64,000 bases of DNA from Gymnopus androsaceus JB14 (GCA_009733575.1 ML769488.1:62001-126000), one strand, 5' to 3'; positions 30,905-44,112 are shown, counted from the first letter of the stretch. Translations and numbers: made by a program. The notes: generated by a model from the sequence alone, not told the origin.

Positions 30905-33203
30905 ATGGAGGCACTCAAACTTCAAAAGAAATACCCCGAGGTATCTCGGGATGAGATGCTTGACTTGATAAATCGATTCAAGTAGGTAGATCGTTCAATC
31001 TGACCTAATTTGTCTAATCAACTTTTTACAGCGCGATCTCAACCAATACACCTGGCCGAGTCGACAAATCTGCTGTACTTCAGGCTCTACAAGCTAGTGG
31101 TGAATCATACGATAATGCAAGAGAAACTCTGAAGAGTGTCAGCGTCGACTCTAGCGGAAAAGTGGAGCTCGAAGATTTTGTTGAGGTTTGTACAAATGTA
31201 ATTGGTTTTATTGTGCTTTTCTAAGATGATTTTGTAGCTTAATGTCAAGCTACGGACGGAAAAGGGAGCGCTCTCGACAAAGGCAGGCAAAGTCACTGTA
31301 AAGGGATCCAACGCCAATGTCAGCCATACCATCAACGAGGATGAGCGTTCAGAGTTTACGAATCATATTAATCTGGTCAGCTCCATTCATGGTCCTAGCA
31401 ACTCATATGTCTTATGTATCCTAGGTCATAGAAAATGACGCCGACATCGGAGACCGTTATCCGATCCCGACAACGAACCATGCAACTCTTTGACGAATGC
31501 AAAGACGGTCTCATTCTCTGTAAACTCATCAACGACTCTGTTCCCGATACCATCGACACTCGTGTTCTGAACAAGGCTTCCGGTCGTAAACCGCTGAACG
31601 CTTTCCAGATGACTGAAAACAACAACATCGTTATCACCTCCGCCAAAGCCATCGGTTGCTCCGTCGTCAACATCGGTTCATCTGATCTTGCTGAGGGCAG
31701 AGAGCATCTCATTCTCGGTCTGATCTGGCAGATCATTCGTAGGGGTTTGCTAGCCCAGGTCGATATCAAACTCCATCCAGAGCTGTATCGTCTCTGTGAA
31801 GAGGGGGAGACAATCGATGACCTTCTCAGGCTGACGCCAGACCAGATATTACTGAGATGGTTCAACTACCATCTCAAAGCCGCAGGCTGGAAACGTCGCG
31901 TAAACAACTTTAGCCGTGACGTCTCGGATGGAGAGAACTACACCGTCCTCTTACATCAACTCCAGCCCGCTTCGTGCTCACTCTCCCCTCTACAAACACC
32001 CGACTTACGTACCCGCGCCGAACAGGTTCTGCAAAACGCAGATGCCATCGGATGCAGAAAATACCTCACTACCTTCTTCCTTGGTATCTGGCAACCCGCG
32101 ATTGAATTTGGCCTTTGTTGCCAACCTGTTCAACACACATCCAGGATTGGAACCGCTGGATGAACAGGAAGCAAAGGATTATGGTGTTGTGGAGGATTTC
32201 GATGCAGAAGGAGAGCGTGAAGCGCGGGTGTTTACGCTTTGGCTAAACTCCCTTCGGTGTGGAGCCAGGCGTGTTTAATCTCTTTGAGAACCTCAAAGAT
32301 GGTTTGATCATCCTTCAAGCTTTCGACAAGATATCTCCTGGATCTGTCATTTGGCGTCGGGTGTCCAAGCCCAAGGTGGGTGCAGGCCAGGCGTCGTGGG
32401 CCCCTTCGGGACGGAGAGGATGATGAAGATGTGGATATTGGTGTGAAACCCAATCAAAGTACTCTCTCGCGGTTCAAGGCAGTGGAGAACACCAACTATG
32501 TGGTTGAACTTGGGAAGGGTTCTGGGATGCATCTCGTTGGCATTCAAGGTGCCGATATCACCGATGGACAAAAAACGTTGGTGCTTGGGACTTGTGTGGC
32601 AGTTGATGCGGTGAGACTCAGTCGAACATATCTTCTTACCACTTCGTTCATCTGACACATCCCTTCACACAGAATGAGCATAACCAAAACACTCACCTCC
32701 CTCTCTAAATCTCCCTCCTCCGCAGGTCGCCCCATCTCCTGATACCGAGATGCTCAAATGGGCCAACACCGACAGCCCAACAAGGCAATCCCTCCGTGCA
32801 GACTATCCGAAGTTTCAAAGATCCATCGATAACGACCGGACTGTTCTTCTTATCGCTGTTGGAGGCAATCAGGCCTGGGATTCGTGGACCCTGCTATGGT
32901 GGTGAATGTTACGCAGACGGGGGATTATGAAGAGAGGAGAGCGAATGGTTAGTGTTCTTCGTTCTTTCTATCATACTTGGTGTCAGCTGACAATGACATG
33001 TTTTGCAGCAAAATTGGCCATCTCGATTGCGCGTAAGATGAACGCCTTGATATTCTTGGTTCCAGAGGATATCGTGGATGTGAGACCGCGTTTGGTGAGC
33101 AATAATACCCTCTTCATAACTGTCGTTCATGGGTTTCTGATCTACTTGTCCTCAGGTAATGACGTTTGTTGGAAGTCTGATGAGTATCGCCCAGTCAGGG
33201 TAG
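30905..33203 (+). CDS. SAC6: Fimbrin/plastin, actin-bundling protein (frame broken repeatedly)
   Basis: Cross-links actin filaments in patches and cables. The N-terminus is EF-hand-like (ALKLQKKYPEVSRDEMLDLI; SSGKVELEDFVE), then the fimbrin hallmark HTINEDERSEFTNHINL. Four calponin-homology domains follow: CH1 (MQLFDECKDGLILCKLINDS), CH2 (LLRWFNYHLKAAGWKRRVNN), CH3 (FTLWLNSLGVEPGVFNLFEN) and CH4 (MLKWAN...SFKDPSITTGLFFLSLLEAI), ending MTFVGSLMSIAQSG at TAG 33203. The conserved protein is followed only by skipping one extra base at about 31470-31480, 32071-32080, 32250-32256, 32360-32412, 32588-32591, 32735-32741, 32775-32779 and 32880-32883. Residue conservation between breaks is excellent, so either the consensus has inserted bases or this is a very young pseudogene. 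Confidence 0.85.
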
Positions 33204-33840
33204 ACTGGAACGGAAATCGCAACTACTCTGCTAGGATTACGGATGGATGGACGGACGTCCTCTTTCTCTTTTACTTATTCCTTAACCCTACTCGCTCTAG
33301 CATCGTCTGTCGAGTGCTTCCTTTTTCTTCTTTCCTTGTTTCTCTAGCTATGTTGTATTTGTCATTGAATGTAGCTTGAGCGACTTTGACCGTTCCCATC
33401 CCAAAACCAAATGTTTAATAGTGTTGTTTTCAGTAACTAATTATCATGAAGAATGTTGGAAATGTAATCGCAGAAGTACATAGAGGACTTGAAAAATAAA
33501 CGAAAGAATTCGAACATTTACGTGCTCCTGAAAAACGGCTGAATTACTGCAAAGTTGACTTGTTCAGACGCGAAATCTGGATCAGAAAAAAAGTTGCCTA
33601 CATGGTCGACGAGACTGTTAAGGACTCCTGCGTGTTAGGGTAGATATATTGTTTCAAGTCTTTGGTTCAATCTTAAAAATGACATGAAGACTTAAATGCA
33701 ATCTATGGATCTTCATTCTCATTCGTTACACCTGTCTTCAGATTACCAAACTGTCTTCAGTCCGAGAGCTACCAGCTCCCTGTAAGAGAAGGTAATGTTA
33801 CCGGCTTGGGACCATGGCTCGCTCGTCAACTCGCACTGCT
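33204..33840. other. Intergenic between convergent fimbrin and kinase pseudogene
   Basis: No coding exon recognised. It holds the 3' regions of both convergent genes. Confidence 0.4.
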
Positions 33841-35250
33841 TCATTTTTGAGTTGACAGTTTTAGAGCTGCAACTTTACCACCATAAGGGCCGTTGATCTT
33901 TGCTGCCACCCACTCTTCGATCGTCTTCTCTGTTACCTTTCTGGCCATTCAAGGCGTGCTGAAAAGAGCTTGAAGCTGGACAACATCAGGTGCTTGACCA
34001 ACAATCATGGGGAAGACGCTGGTAAACCTTCCCTGCACTAACGCATGCTGCAAGATCTGCTCGCCCAGATTCCTCGTATGCTTTGGCAAGTTCTTCTTCA
34101 TTCGGGGAGAGTTCATTGACGCCGTTGAAAAAGGCTTCAACGTCAACAAGTGCGAGAGGAGCAGCGAATGCCTCGCTTTTGGACGCGGTGTAGGCCCTAA
34201 GTTGCATTAGCTCCAACTCAAGAAGTTATACCTAGCCCACGCACCACTCCCAATCAATGATACCGATGAAGTTTCCTTGTGCGTCAACCATTATTTGGTC
34301 GCCTTGTCGTCAGCATGTTTGAAGTGCATCGTTTCCTTCTCCCACAAGCGAGGTGTATTCTGGATGAGATCCCTCAGCCATAAGTGAGCGACGTAGGCGG
34401 AAGGTGGATCATCGGTAAATGCGCTCCCTTGCTCTATTTCGCGAATAACGCGCTCTATATGGGCAAGGTATCGGTGAGTACTTGATTCGAACGGTCCAAA
34501 AAAGAAGGGAGGATCGTCTTGACAAAAGTCAGGACTGATCAGAGGTCCAACCTTGAGCTCGTTGGTGACGGGTTCGCGAATAACAGACCCTACTTGAGCA
34601 AATTTAATTCCCGAGAGGCTGACATAAAAAGATGCAATACTGCGTATGAGATTGCGTTGTTGTTGGTCAGTAAGGGTCCCGTCTGCAATGGGAGCGGTGC
34701 AAGCAGATCCATTGAGAAACTCGACAAAGAAGAAATCAACATCCGGGTCTCCTCAATGACATAAGAGCTTGGCTTGGCACAGACAATGGAATTTACTACC
34801 TTTGGGTTTGAACGCATTCGGCACCGATAAACCTGAGGCCTTCAAAACTCGCATGGTCTCGATCTCGCTCTTCATTATTAATTTTGCACCTGGAGCTGAC
34901 TCCAGACGGACACGAGCAAGCCACTCCACACCGTCGCTGAAAGTCAAAGGTATGTGCACATTCATGCCCCCGTGTTGTAGGCTCGATGCATCAGCAGGAA
35001 TACTGACGACAGGAGTGAATCCTGGACGAAGTTCAACAGCGTGTTTGTAAAAGTCGATCTGGTGAATTTTTTCGAGGACTGCGGTGAGCTAGCAAAATGT
35101 GAGCGATAACTCTGAAAGCAAGCAAGGCATTCACATCTTCGTCTTCCTCTGAAACTTGTTCGGAGATTTCGTGGGCTGCATTGAACTTTGAATGCTTTCC
35201 AATGGGATTAGTATGCGAACAAAACACTTACCATTGGTTTCAGTGCTCAT
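33841..35250 (-). pseudogene. APH-type (aminoglycoside phosphotransferase fold) kinase, disrupted
   Basis: Fungal member of the APH/choline-kinase-like fold; small-molecule or protein kinase of unknown substrate. MSTETN is followed by an intron, then FNAAHEISEQVSEEDED, LTAVLEKIHQIDFYKHAVEL, GMNVHIPLTFSDGVEWLARV, ETMRVLKASGLSVPNAF, DPDVDFFFVEFLNGSACTAP and AYVAHLWLRDLIQNTPRLWE. The catalytic loop is HFKHADDK-GDQIMVDAQGNF and the metal-binding IIDWEWAYTASKSEAF. One base is missing at about 34293-34299 (AAGGCGACC, expected AAGGGCGACC), directly in the catalytic loop. One extra C appears near 34010-34014, and a TGA interrupts before MARKVTEKTIEEWVAAKING. As written no active enzyme can be made. 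A normal gene with consensus errors cannot be excluded. Confidence 0.72.
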
Positions 35251-35827
35251 TGTAGCTCAAGGAGCAAAAATGCAAACCGTTGTATGAAGGCGAAGGAAGA
35301 AACGAATCCACTGTTTGGCGCCTTATGCAGGAAAAGCCATTGTTGGGACACCGCCGGAAGAAGACATTTTAGAGACCGCGCTCCGGATATACATGATAGT
35401 ATGAGCTCAAACATTTTTTGGTGGGCCATCTGTCAGAGAATAACCGTGACAAAATGATTCAAGCTGCAAACAGTCTGAACTGGACAAGCTAATTCCCTCG
35501 TTGGTCGCCTGTAGTTATCACCAAAATGCCAGTCTGCGAGAGTATCACTGAGGCTTTGCGTCGCTTTTCAGCATGTCAAGCCGTGTGCTACAGACTACAG
35601 TTCTTTCCTTCGGAATGGAATCGCAGAGTCAGAATCGGCGCTAATGCCACGCGTCAAGGCGATGCATCTCTCACGCCATCGCCAGCGACGGTTTCCTTTT
35701 CCGTTTCTCCGTTGTCACAACCCACTCCCACTTCTCCGTCACTTGTCGGTCACGAATTGTCACTGGAACGCGTCCTCGTAGTCACAGCGGATCAGGTTTT
35801 GCAGAAAGCATCTAGGAAGAAGGAGAC
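35251..35827. other. Divergent upstream region of kinase pseudogene and basic-region gene
   Basis: An open plus-strand frame begins at 35526 and overlaps the next gene in another frame. Its product has no recognisable feature, and I treat it as 5' untranslated sequence of the gene starting at 35828. Confidence 0.4.
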
Positions 35828-36800
35828 ATGGAGACTAATATTATCATGGATGCCTCTACGATTACCAGTCCGCAGCCTAGTCGGAAGCGGAATCGAGAAA
35901 ACGAAACACCGAGCCAGAGGATTAAAAGGGAAAAGGCCGCAGAGAGACAAAGAAGAAAAAGAGAAAGGGATAGGCTTGGAATCCCAGTCAATTACGCTCA
36001 TCCAAGGAACCCGCCGAACAGTCATCCCCCAGCCCCACCCCCGCCTCCTGCTCCTGCACCCAGCGCAGCTCCGTCCATGTCCAATGAGCCTGAACTGACG
36101 CCAGAAGAGGAAGCAAGGCGTGACCGGGTCCGTGCGGCTGCCAGAGATAGACAGCGCAAACACCGTGCGCTTGTAAAGCAGAAAAAGATGCGCGAACTTG
36201 GTGTGGACATGGGAAACGATATTTCCGGTCAAGATGAATTATATCCTGGAGATCCTCAAGCAGGGTTCCATGCGACCATGATTTCACCTCCTGCCGCCGG
36301 CGACGATCCCAACGATGCTTCGTTTCCCCCTAATCTCGCAGCTCAAGGTCATGGTGGTCAGATGTTTGCTACCACTCTCCTTTTGAGTTTCTCCTGCGCT
36401 CCGCTGCTCAAGCAGCATCTCTTGCACAGTCTCCAGATGAGCAATGAGGAGCTTGCTAGCCTCGAGCCAATCATCGCTGATGCTTGGGATCAGTGGGATC
36501 GCCAGGTAGGAACATTCAATCTATTATACTAGCCAAGTACTGATCTTGTCCCAGCGTCGACAGCCTCCTTTCGATGCTTCGTCTCAGCAGTATCCTGCAC
36601 CCCATACGTTCCCTCCTCCCCCCTCTACGGATGTTCCTGCTTCCACATCTGCTGCCAACGAGTTTCGAGCCCGTTTTCACCGGTCTCTCGTTGTTCCCAC
36701 ACCGTTTCAGGCGCAAGCTGCTGCTGCCCAAGCGCAGGTAAACGCAGCTGCCGCACAGGAGGAAGGAGGTTCTTCTGTACCGAAAGCGGATCCCAACTGA
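35828..36800 (+). CDS. Basic-region (bZIP-like) hypothetical protein
   Basis: Two exons separated by an intron at about 36506-36554 (GTAGGA...CCCAG). The N-terminus has a basic stretch SRKRNRENETPSQRIKREKA and ERQRRKRERDRLG, suggestive of nuclear localisation or DNA binding, but no convincing leucine zipper follows. A proline run (PPAPPPPPAPAPSAAP) comes next, then a second charged helix (EEEARRDRVRAAARDRQRKH), an acidic/Gly part and SNEELASLEPIIADAWDQWD. Exon 2 is Pro/Ala/Gln-rich with FRARFHRSLVVPTPFQ. The stop is at 36798-36800. Proteins of this pattern are common and uncharacterised in mushrooms. Transcriptional regulator is only a guess. Confidence 0.65.
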
Positions 36801-36927
36801 ACTACTTTACCCTTTCACTTCGGGATATGTGTCGATTGTGTAATAGCCCTTGTTCTGTTCAATTCGTGATTATCTATATTGTAAACCGCCTACATACTCT
36901 AGTATTATCATTCTAGTAAATCTATTT

Positions 36928-39900
36928 CTATTTCTTGTACAACGGTCGAATCCGGAACAGCCATGTCAACCCAAACGCCAAAAGAATGTTAGACACGATG
37001 AACAAGAGGAATATCCCCCAATCCCTCCATCGCTGATCATAACTATACCCAAGCTCTGCAATATAATCAGCCCCGCTGCTCATCTGGCAGTAGCCGCAAT
37101 TGGATGTATCGTTGGGATTGGCGAGATATCCCGTAGCCGTTTCTAAAAAGGCTTGAGCGTATTCGCCACAGGTGAGTCCACCGGGAGTGTTGAATCGAAT
37201 GAGCTCTACATCGGTGCAAGTAACTTCCAGCGGCGAAATCGTACTGCTCATCATCGCGCCGTAGATATACCTCAGCGGATCAAACCAGTAAAAGAACGAA
37301 TAAAACGGCTGGCCCATGATCGTATGAGGCATTAGGGCACCGCTGAGCCCATTACAACAGTTCCACACCAAGGCCAAGATGTACGCCACCATATCGGGGT
37401 TGAGCGAAGCAGCTCCCAGGCACGTACCAAATGTGCCGGTAAATAGGCCAAATGCCAACCAACACAGGAAAGACAGACCACCGACACCCGGACTGGAGTT
37501 GAGACCGAGCGTCCAGAAGGAGCAGAGGAATTCGAGGGTGAATACGAGGAGATAGATGGGGGCTTCGACGATGAGTAAGGCTGTAACCAGCGCGGTCCAG
37601 CTGTAGATTCCGTTTCTCTCCCGAGCGAGCTGAATTAAGAGAATTAATCAACCAGACGTTCTACTAAATACTTGCGATGGCACTCACGTATAAATTCATG
37701 GTATTTTGATAGTAAAAAGCCGTCTCCATAGCCAAAGGCGGGCATGCCTGGGCCAATACCAGAATAGCCAAGCTCAACGATTGAATACCAGCGATATCAT
37801 GCTCTAATTTATAGAAATCTGGGTCCAAGTTCGTCAAAACACCATTTCTACAAAGCCAAGTAATCGCTTACAGAATCCAATATACAGCCCAAATAAGACC
37901 CCCGTAAAGATCTTGGTATTATACAGGGTCCCATACCGCCATTGACCCCGGAATGCACGTTTCAGTAATTCCGTGACTTGAACAAGATACGAAGTAGCGA
38001 AACGGGGTGGTGCAAGAGCGTTCGAGTCTACAATGTCGACTTTGTTGGCGTTTATGCGTTGGATAGTTTGCGTTAATTCCGAGGCTTCTTTGCTTTCTCG
38101 CCAAAAGGCGTTCCAGTCGATAGTTGAACCACCGACGGGGTTTACAGTCGCTATGAGGTGCTCGGCGCCGTTGTTGAGCCCAGGCGGACATGGGGCACCT
38201 CGACTGGCAAAATAACTAGCGTTCAAAAGGTTGATGAGTATCGATACCTAGTAATGAACAAGGTTCGATGACTCACTCGAGTACTATCGCAGCACGATCT
38301 CCGGTGGGTCCAGCGTAAACGGTCTTGCCTCCTCTCGCGAGTAGAATAATCTCATCAAACATCTAGCAAGGGAGGGCGTCAGGAAAAGAAGGACTTGGGA
38401 GACGTTATCATACCTCAAAAAGATCCCCAGAAGGCTGGTGAATAACAGCACAAACACCAATTCCATTATCTGCAATCTTGCGAAGGAACCGCATGATTTC
38501 AAAGGCGGCTTGACTGTCCAAGCCAGAGGTCGCTAGAAGATAATGTCAGACTCATGGGATGCAGGACTCTTAAAGTATTGAGCTCACGTTCATCGAGGAA
38601 CAAGAGCTGTTCACGGGCAAGGTTGGTATCACAGAGCAGCAGGTATATATGTTCACGTACCGATTCCGGTCTCGCAGCCAATTCCACTGCAATGGTTAAT
38701 CGTTTCCGCTGCTCGACTCCCAATCCACCTACGTCGGGATTTCCAACGATAACATCTGCAAAGAAAACGTTAATTACGCGTTAATATCAGATACCGCGTA
38801 CATACCAGCGATATTATTGAGCTCAAGAAGATCTATAATGTGCTCCACATATCGCAGCTTTTCTTCTCGGGGCACCGAGGCTTCCTGGCGTAGGAGCGCC
38901 GAAAACTGTAGACACTCTCGCACCCTAAACGCATCGAACTCAGCAAGTCAATATCGCCGGGCAATTATTTTACGACCCACGTAGCATAAGATTCATGAAC
39001 ATCTCCCTGTTGAGCAAATCCTGTTCGACGACTGAATGCAGAATCCAAGGGCCGTCCAGCGAACAGGAATTCGCCCTCTACAACTCCGGTAGTCTTTCTT
39101 TCTGTAGATCAAATAAATTAGACGGACGACCGAAGACTTGGGTACAACTTGAAACTCACGGGAAATCGTGTCGAGCAAGGTAGTTTTTCCTGCGCCCGCT
39201 AAAATTTCCTAAGCCTTCCGTATGTTGAACTAGGCAAAAAAACGTACATGCACCCATAAGAGCAGTCAGACATCCTGGCTTGATCATACCACTAACGCCA
39301 TCCTTCAGAATAAGCCAAGTCAGTAGCTGAAAGATGAGGAAAAGACCGTCACTTACCAACAAAACCTTATCCTCGCCTCCTACTTTCACTGTATAGTGAA
39401 CGTCCTTGAAAGTGAAAATCCTGGAATGGTCAATTTCTACAGGGAGCTTTGCATCTTCTTTCTGATCTTGTGTATATTTCTCGTTGTCGTGGCTTTCCTT
39501 GTGCACTCGAAAGCGAGAACCTCTTTTGAAGACCAAGGCGGAACTTGTAGCACCATCTTTGATGAGCAGCGAGGAACCAATGACTATGAAGATCACATAA
39601 ATGACAATCATGGCCCACAGGATACCGATATTTCTTTAAAAACAAACTTTCGTTAATATCCTGCAAGCACATAATGGCAAAGACACATACCTCCAGATAT
39701 TTCCCGCCAAGTAGCCGTATGTCTCTTCAAGCTGTTGGAGAAGTTGAGCTTGGGTGTGTAACGTATAGCAAACCCGAGACTAACATATGTGCTTCCAGAG
39801 ACCGAATGTTGACCAATCTCGGAACCGGTTATTGTACATGTTTGATAGGCTCCATCGGTGTATGTCTGTAATAATAGAATAAGTACAATCGGGACACTGA

Positions 39901-42900
39901 TGAAGAGAGTTTTACGGACCGGTCCATTAGGAGCAAGGTCCAAGTCACTGCAGGTAAGGGTCCGCGTCCTGAATTCATTAGCAAGGACTGCTTCGAGAGC
40001 GTAGGCTGCTGGACCTGAAACGATACCTTAGAACAAAATGGTTGAAATGATAGTTTAAAAGCGTACTATATCGCCGCATCCAAGATGCCCAACCATCTGA
40101 GGGAAACATCAGCGAGGTTCGACACATTTCTTGAGTAGCATACGTTGTTCAGCAGTAGGGAGAAGGAAGCCTGTATCGGAGAAATAAGTATGATTTTCAT
40201 CCGCTTTAATTACTTGCACTTACCAGCGGGAGTGAGGACAGCCGCTAAAGCGAAAGAAGCAAATCTACAGCTCCAAATCAGATGTTGGCTGAATACAAGA
40301 TAACGTTCAACCTACCGCACGCCGATAGACAAGTTCGGAACCCAGGATCCTTTTTTTAATTTTAAATTTAGAATGGTCGAGAAACTTCCCTTGAGAAGTG
40401 AAGCATACCAATCATACGATACCTATGCCACTTGCTCTCAGCAAAAGTGGTGCAGAAGCAAACGAATAACTTACATTGAACTAAACGCCATGTATGCTGT
40501 GAAGACAATGAACCAGAACGTGAAGAAATATCTAGCATCCGCGTTTAAACCGATTCTTGATGCTAGGTCAGCAGTTGAAAGGATACCTATAATGCAAAAG
40601 GCTCACAAGAAGTAGAAAATGGTGGAAAAGACCAGGGTTTGCAGGGCGTAGAGAGGTGTGTCGATAACGATCTGAGCGACAGTTTGTGCTGCAGGATTGT
40701 ACATTCCTAGACGACGATGTTTGATTAAAAGAGCGCGCGCGTTGACGGTCTATATGGGGGAGAGTTAGTATCTCATAAGAAAGGAAAATGTCGATACACA
40801 CTGCAGGTATCTCTCCGAGAGAGAATATACAAAAGTATAGGATAGAGAAGAAGATAGCACCTAAAGTACAGACATCAGTCACACAACGATAAATAACTTG
40901 AAGATTACGCATACCGGCGGTGGCAAAACTTCCACTGGCGTCATCCGCAGGTTTATAAACTGAGTGAGAAATGAGATTCTTGTTCAGGTATTCCAGTTTT
41001 GTACTCACATATAGCACCAACAAAAGTCGCATTGAGAGAGTTTGAGAGAACCCTGACCGCCAACGACCTAAGATCCGCCCTCGTCATCTGAGCCTGTCTT
41101 TTCACAAGTGTCCAGACTTGGGTTAAGAAGTTGACTTTGTAAGGATTCGATTTGCCTGTCCCTGGCGCTTTGCTCATGGCAACCGCATCCCGAAAGCTTG
41201 CAGCGTTTGGTGCAGTTGAGTGATAGACCTTGTAATCTTCGATTTCGCGCTGCAACTCTTTAAAGTGCACAGAGTTGCGGAAGTACTCGGCCATCTCTTT
41301 TGCAGTTTGAGGAACGGGTCCGTCATGATCCTATGATTCTCAGACTCAGACTGGCGAGCTAAGAAAATGCACAGTTTACATACCTTGCGTATGACTCTCT
41401 CCGTAGGACTCGTACAAGAGGTCAAAAAGTCCGGAGTCGTTTGACTAGATTTCTTTTCCCATCCCATTTGCAAGAAATACTGTTCTGCGTCCTTTGCTGG
41501 ACCCTGAGCGCACAGTGAGTGTTCGAGTCAGTCAAATAAGTATATAGGCACTTACGCAAAAGACCATTAAACCTTCGTAGATCACGGTGACACGATCAAA
41601 GCAGGTGTTGTACATCTCATCTGAGGCTTGATACTAAACAAATCGTTAGTAGGAATACAGACGATGGAAAGTGAGGACTTGCAATGGATGCAATGTGCGA
41701 ACTACCCGTCGAACGCGAGAGTTCTTTCAAAATTCTGAGGAAATGGAGAGCGATTGCAGAGTCTAAGCCACGAGTGCCTGAAAGATATTTCATTAACGTG
41801 GTTCGCGAATAAAAATAAAGACATACAGTTATCCCAAGCGACAACAGCAGCATTGGTGGATAGCACCTCCGCCAGCGATACTCTTTTCCGTTCACCACTG
41901 TTGCCAGGTATGTAATTATGGTCACAGAATGGATAAAAGTTCATCTTACCCGCTTACACTAGAAGGATTGATAAGTTGAAATGCGACTATAAGCTACTCG
42001 AGGTACTCACCCTCTCACGTATTCATTGCCGACCAGAGTGTGTTTGGTATGAGGCATAGAAAATGCATTAAGCAACCGGCTACTCATGTTAGCAGCGAAC
42101 ACTTTTGTTTTGGTAGGTCGGTCCAGTTTATGTGGCTTTTTGAGCGACAAAGCGGTTCCAAGGGTCTGATGGGTGCATTAGATACGGTTAGATTAGAAAC
42201 CATTTTACACTCACCTGTTCTACGGTAAGGATAGGGATGTGTATATCTTCTTCGTTGTTGAATACGATCTCTCCTCGATATAGGCGGTAAGTTTCGTCTG
42301 CATCAATCGAGGAGTACTGGACCTGCAGAAGCGAGAGACGCGTCAATAATTGCTAAAAGCAAATAAATTTCAAATCCTCACTTTTCCATCGATAGATACA
42401 AACGGCGCGCGTTCATTGGTCAATGCACGTAACAATGTCGAACAGCCGCTACCAGGACGCCCCAAGACAAGCATAGTTTCGCCAGGTGGCACAATTCCAT
42501 AGAATCCGGCTAAGAAATAGACAGTCGAAATTTAAGAGAAAGAGGCAAGCTGAAGACGCACAAATCAAAGGACGGCGCGGGCCAGTTTTGATATTCAGCA
42601 ACCGTTTGACAAAGCTGACAATATCCCAAGCCTATCGAAGTCGTATAAGATTTCGATTCAAATGCCAGGAAAGGTTACACACGCGTAGCAAGGCCACATC
42701 TAAGCTTTCTACCGTCTTCTGAGATCCACCAGCGCCCATGACGGTCAAATCCGTATACACGACTCCGATAGAATGATAACCTGCCTCTGGCAGTGGGAAT
42801 GAATCAGGGGACGAGAAAATCCCCTGCCCACCGTTGCCCGACGTGAGAATTTCTTCATCTTGTAATGTGGGGGTTCCAGATTGAGATATATCGCGAGTCT

Positions 42901-42919
42901 CACTGTGATCGATTGACAT
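36928..42919 (-). CDS. PDR/ABCG-type ABC transporter
   Basis: Full-size pleiotropic-drug-resistance efflux pump (NBD-TMD)x2, expected in the plasma membrane exporting xenobiotics or lipids. NBD1 has the PDR-type Walker [18 protein letters not shown] (~42430-42480), signature [16 protein letters not shown] (~41880-42030) and the characteristic degenerate Walker B WDN-C-TRGLDSA, split by an intron. The first TMD includes [23 protein letters not shown]2 has [13 protein letters not shown] (Walker A split by an intron at ~39190-39245), [19 protein letters not shown], signature [38 protein letters not shown] (split at ~38530-38587) and AVIHQPSG. The second TMD ends with RIRPLYKK. More than 20 short introns; boundaries are approximate. 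No frame break found where I checked. Confidence 0.88.
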
Positions 42920-43421
42920 GTTCAGCTAGTCGGAAAGTTGAAGGAAATGTATAAGTTGAGCATTAAGAAGTCCGGTTTTATACTGAAGAACATATCGCGA
43001 TAGTGGTTTACGCTGCACAAAAAAGTCGGTACCGATTCGGAATCGAGATAATAATTGATTAGACTACCTCGGAATTCAACGCACTAGAGCAAGTCAAGCT
43101 TGAAGAGTTTTAAAAGATTTCTTTACCTTCTGGACCAACAAGGCGAAGAGAGCAAGGAAGATGGCTCTGGACAAGATTCAAGTCGCAAAAAGTCCTTCTC
43201 ACTGTCAGCGCCCTTTAGTCAACGCGATCGGTGACACACTGCGCATTACTGAGAGTTAGTCAAGTGCGTTGAGTCCGCTCTGAAGCTAGTCTCACATGAT
43301 TCATACTAAATACAATAAGCGATATATCTCTCGTTCTGAATTTTTTGTAATAGTGAACACATCAATAATTGAAAACTTCGTTCATGCACTTGTCTGGCGA
43401 TAGCAATATTCATGTCCATCC
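42920..43421. other. ABC-transporter promoter region
   Basis: No coding exon. It separates the ABC-transporter start from the 3' end of the next minus-strand gene. Confidence 0.4.
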
Positions 43422-44112
43422 TCAATCCCTGCTTCTTCCCTTACCCTTACCCTTGTATGTGCTGCCCGGGTTAAATGAAGAATTCATTGTATACTCGAAG
43501 ACTGGACCGGAGAATTCTGGGCGCACCAACGCGATATCCAATTCGTCCAGTCCGTCTATCTCACCGTCGCCCAATCCTTTCAACCCAAAGCTGTTGATAT
43601 CAACTTCCTCTATGGCCCTGTCCTTTCCAACGCCCCTCAAATGCTGTGGCTTTGCCGAGGATGAAGAGGTACCACTACTACCTCTTGGAGCGGGCTGGCT
43701 ATGGCCCTGCTTCCGGTGCTTATGACTGCCCTCTTCTGTACCCTTGAGCTTATGCTTCAACTTCTGAGGACTTCTGGGTCTGATTTCCCGTTTCGATCAA
43801 CCCCAGTCCACCCAAACCCAAATCCTGCACCGTATCCACTGGTGGCAACCTACGGTGCCTTTGCCTGCTCCGGTTATCGTTCTCGGGAGTGGGCGATCGC
43901 CCCGAGATCATGTACATCTGCTCGAGGTACCGCTGCATCTCAACATCCTCGTCGCCATCATCGTCAAAGTCAAACTCGCTGCTGTTGACTCGCATGTTTT
44001 CGGGATCGGGAGGAAGATCAATACTCCGCTTGAAATTGGATGGCGCAGCGAGGAGCTTGGACTCTGAGACGTTGCGAGAAGGTATGGGCGGACGTCTGTT
44101 TGGAGAGGACAT
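43422..44112 (-). CDS. Small hydrophilic hypothetical protein (possible frame break)
   Basis: Not recognised. The first half (MSSPNRRPPIPSRNVSESKL, acidic FDFDDDGDEDVEMQRYLEQM, YMISGRSPTPENDNRS, LPPVDTVQDLGLGGLGLIET) ends at a TAA at 43750. The second half (SPQKLKHKLKGTEEGSHKHR, then RAIEEVDINSFGLKGLGDGE, DELDIALVRPEFSGPVFEYT) is in a different frame that overlaps the first by about 10 codons and runs to 43422. No GT-AG intron fits the junction, and one extra C in the CCC near 43775 would explain it. Composition is disordered with alternating acidic and basic blocks. Two separate small genes are the alternative. Confidence 0.5.

Noticed and set aside
35526..36098. Plus-strand open frame starting upstream of the basic-region protein
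   Set aside because: Overlaps the basic-region gene in another frame with unnatural composition; the 35828 frame splices cleanly.
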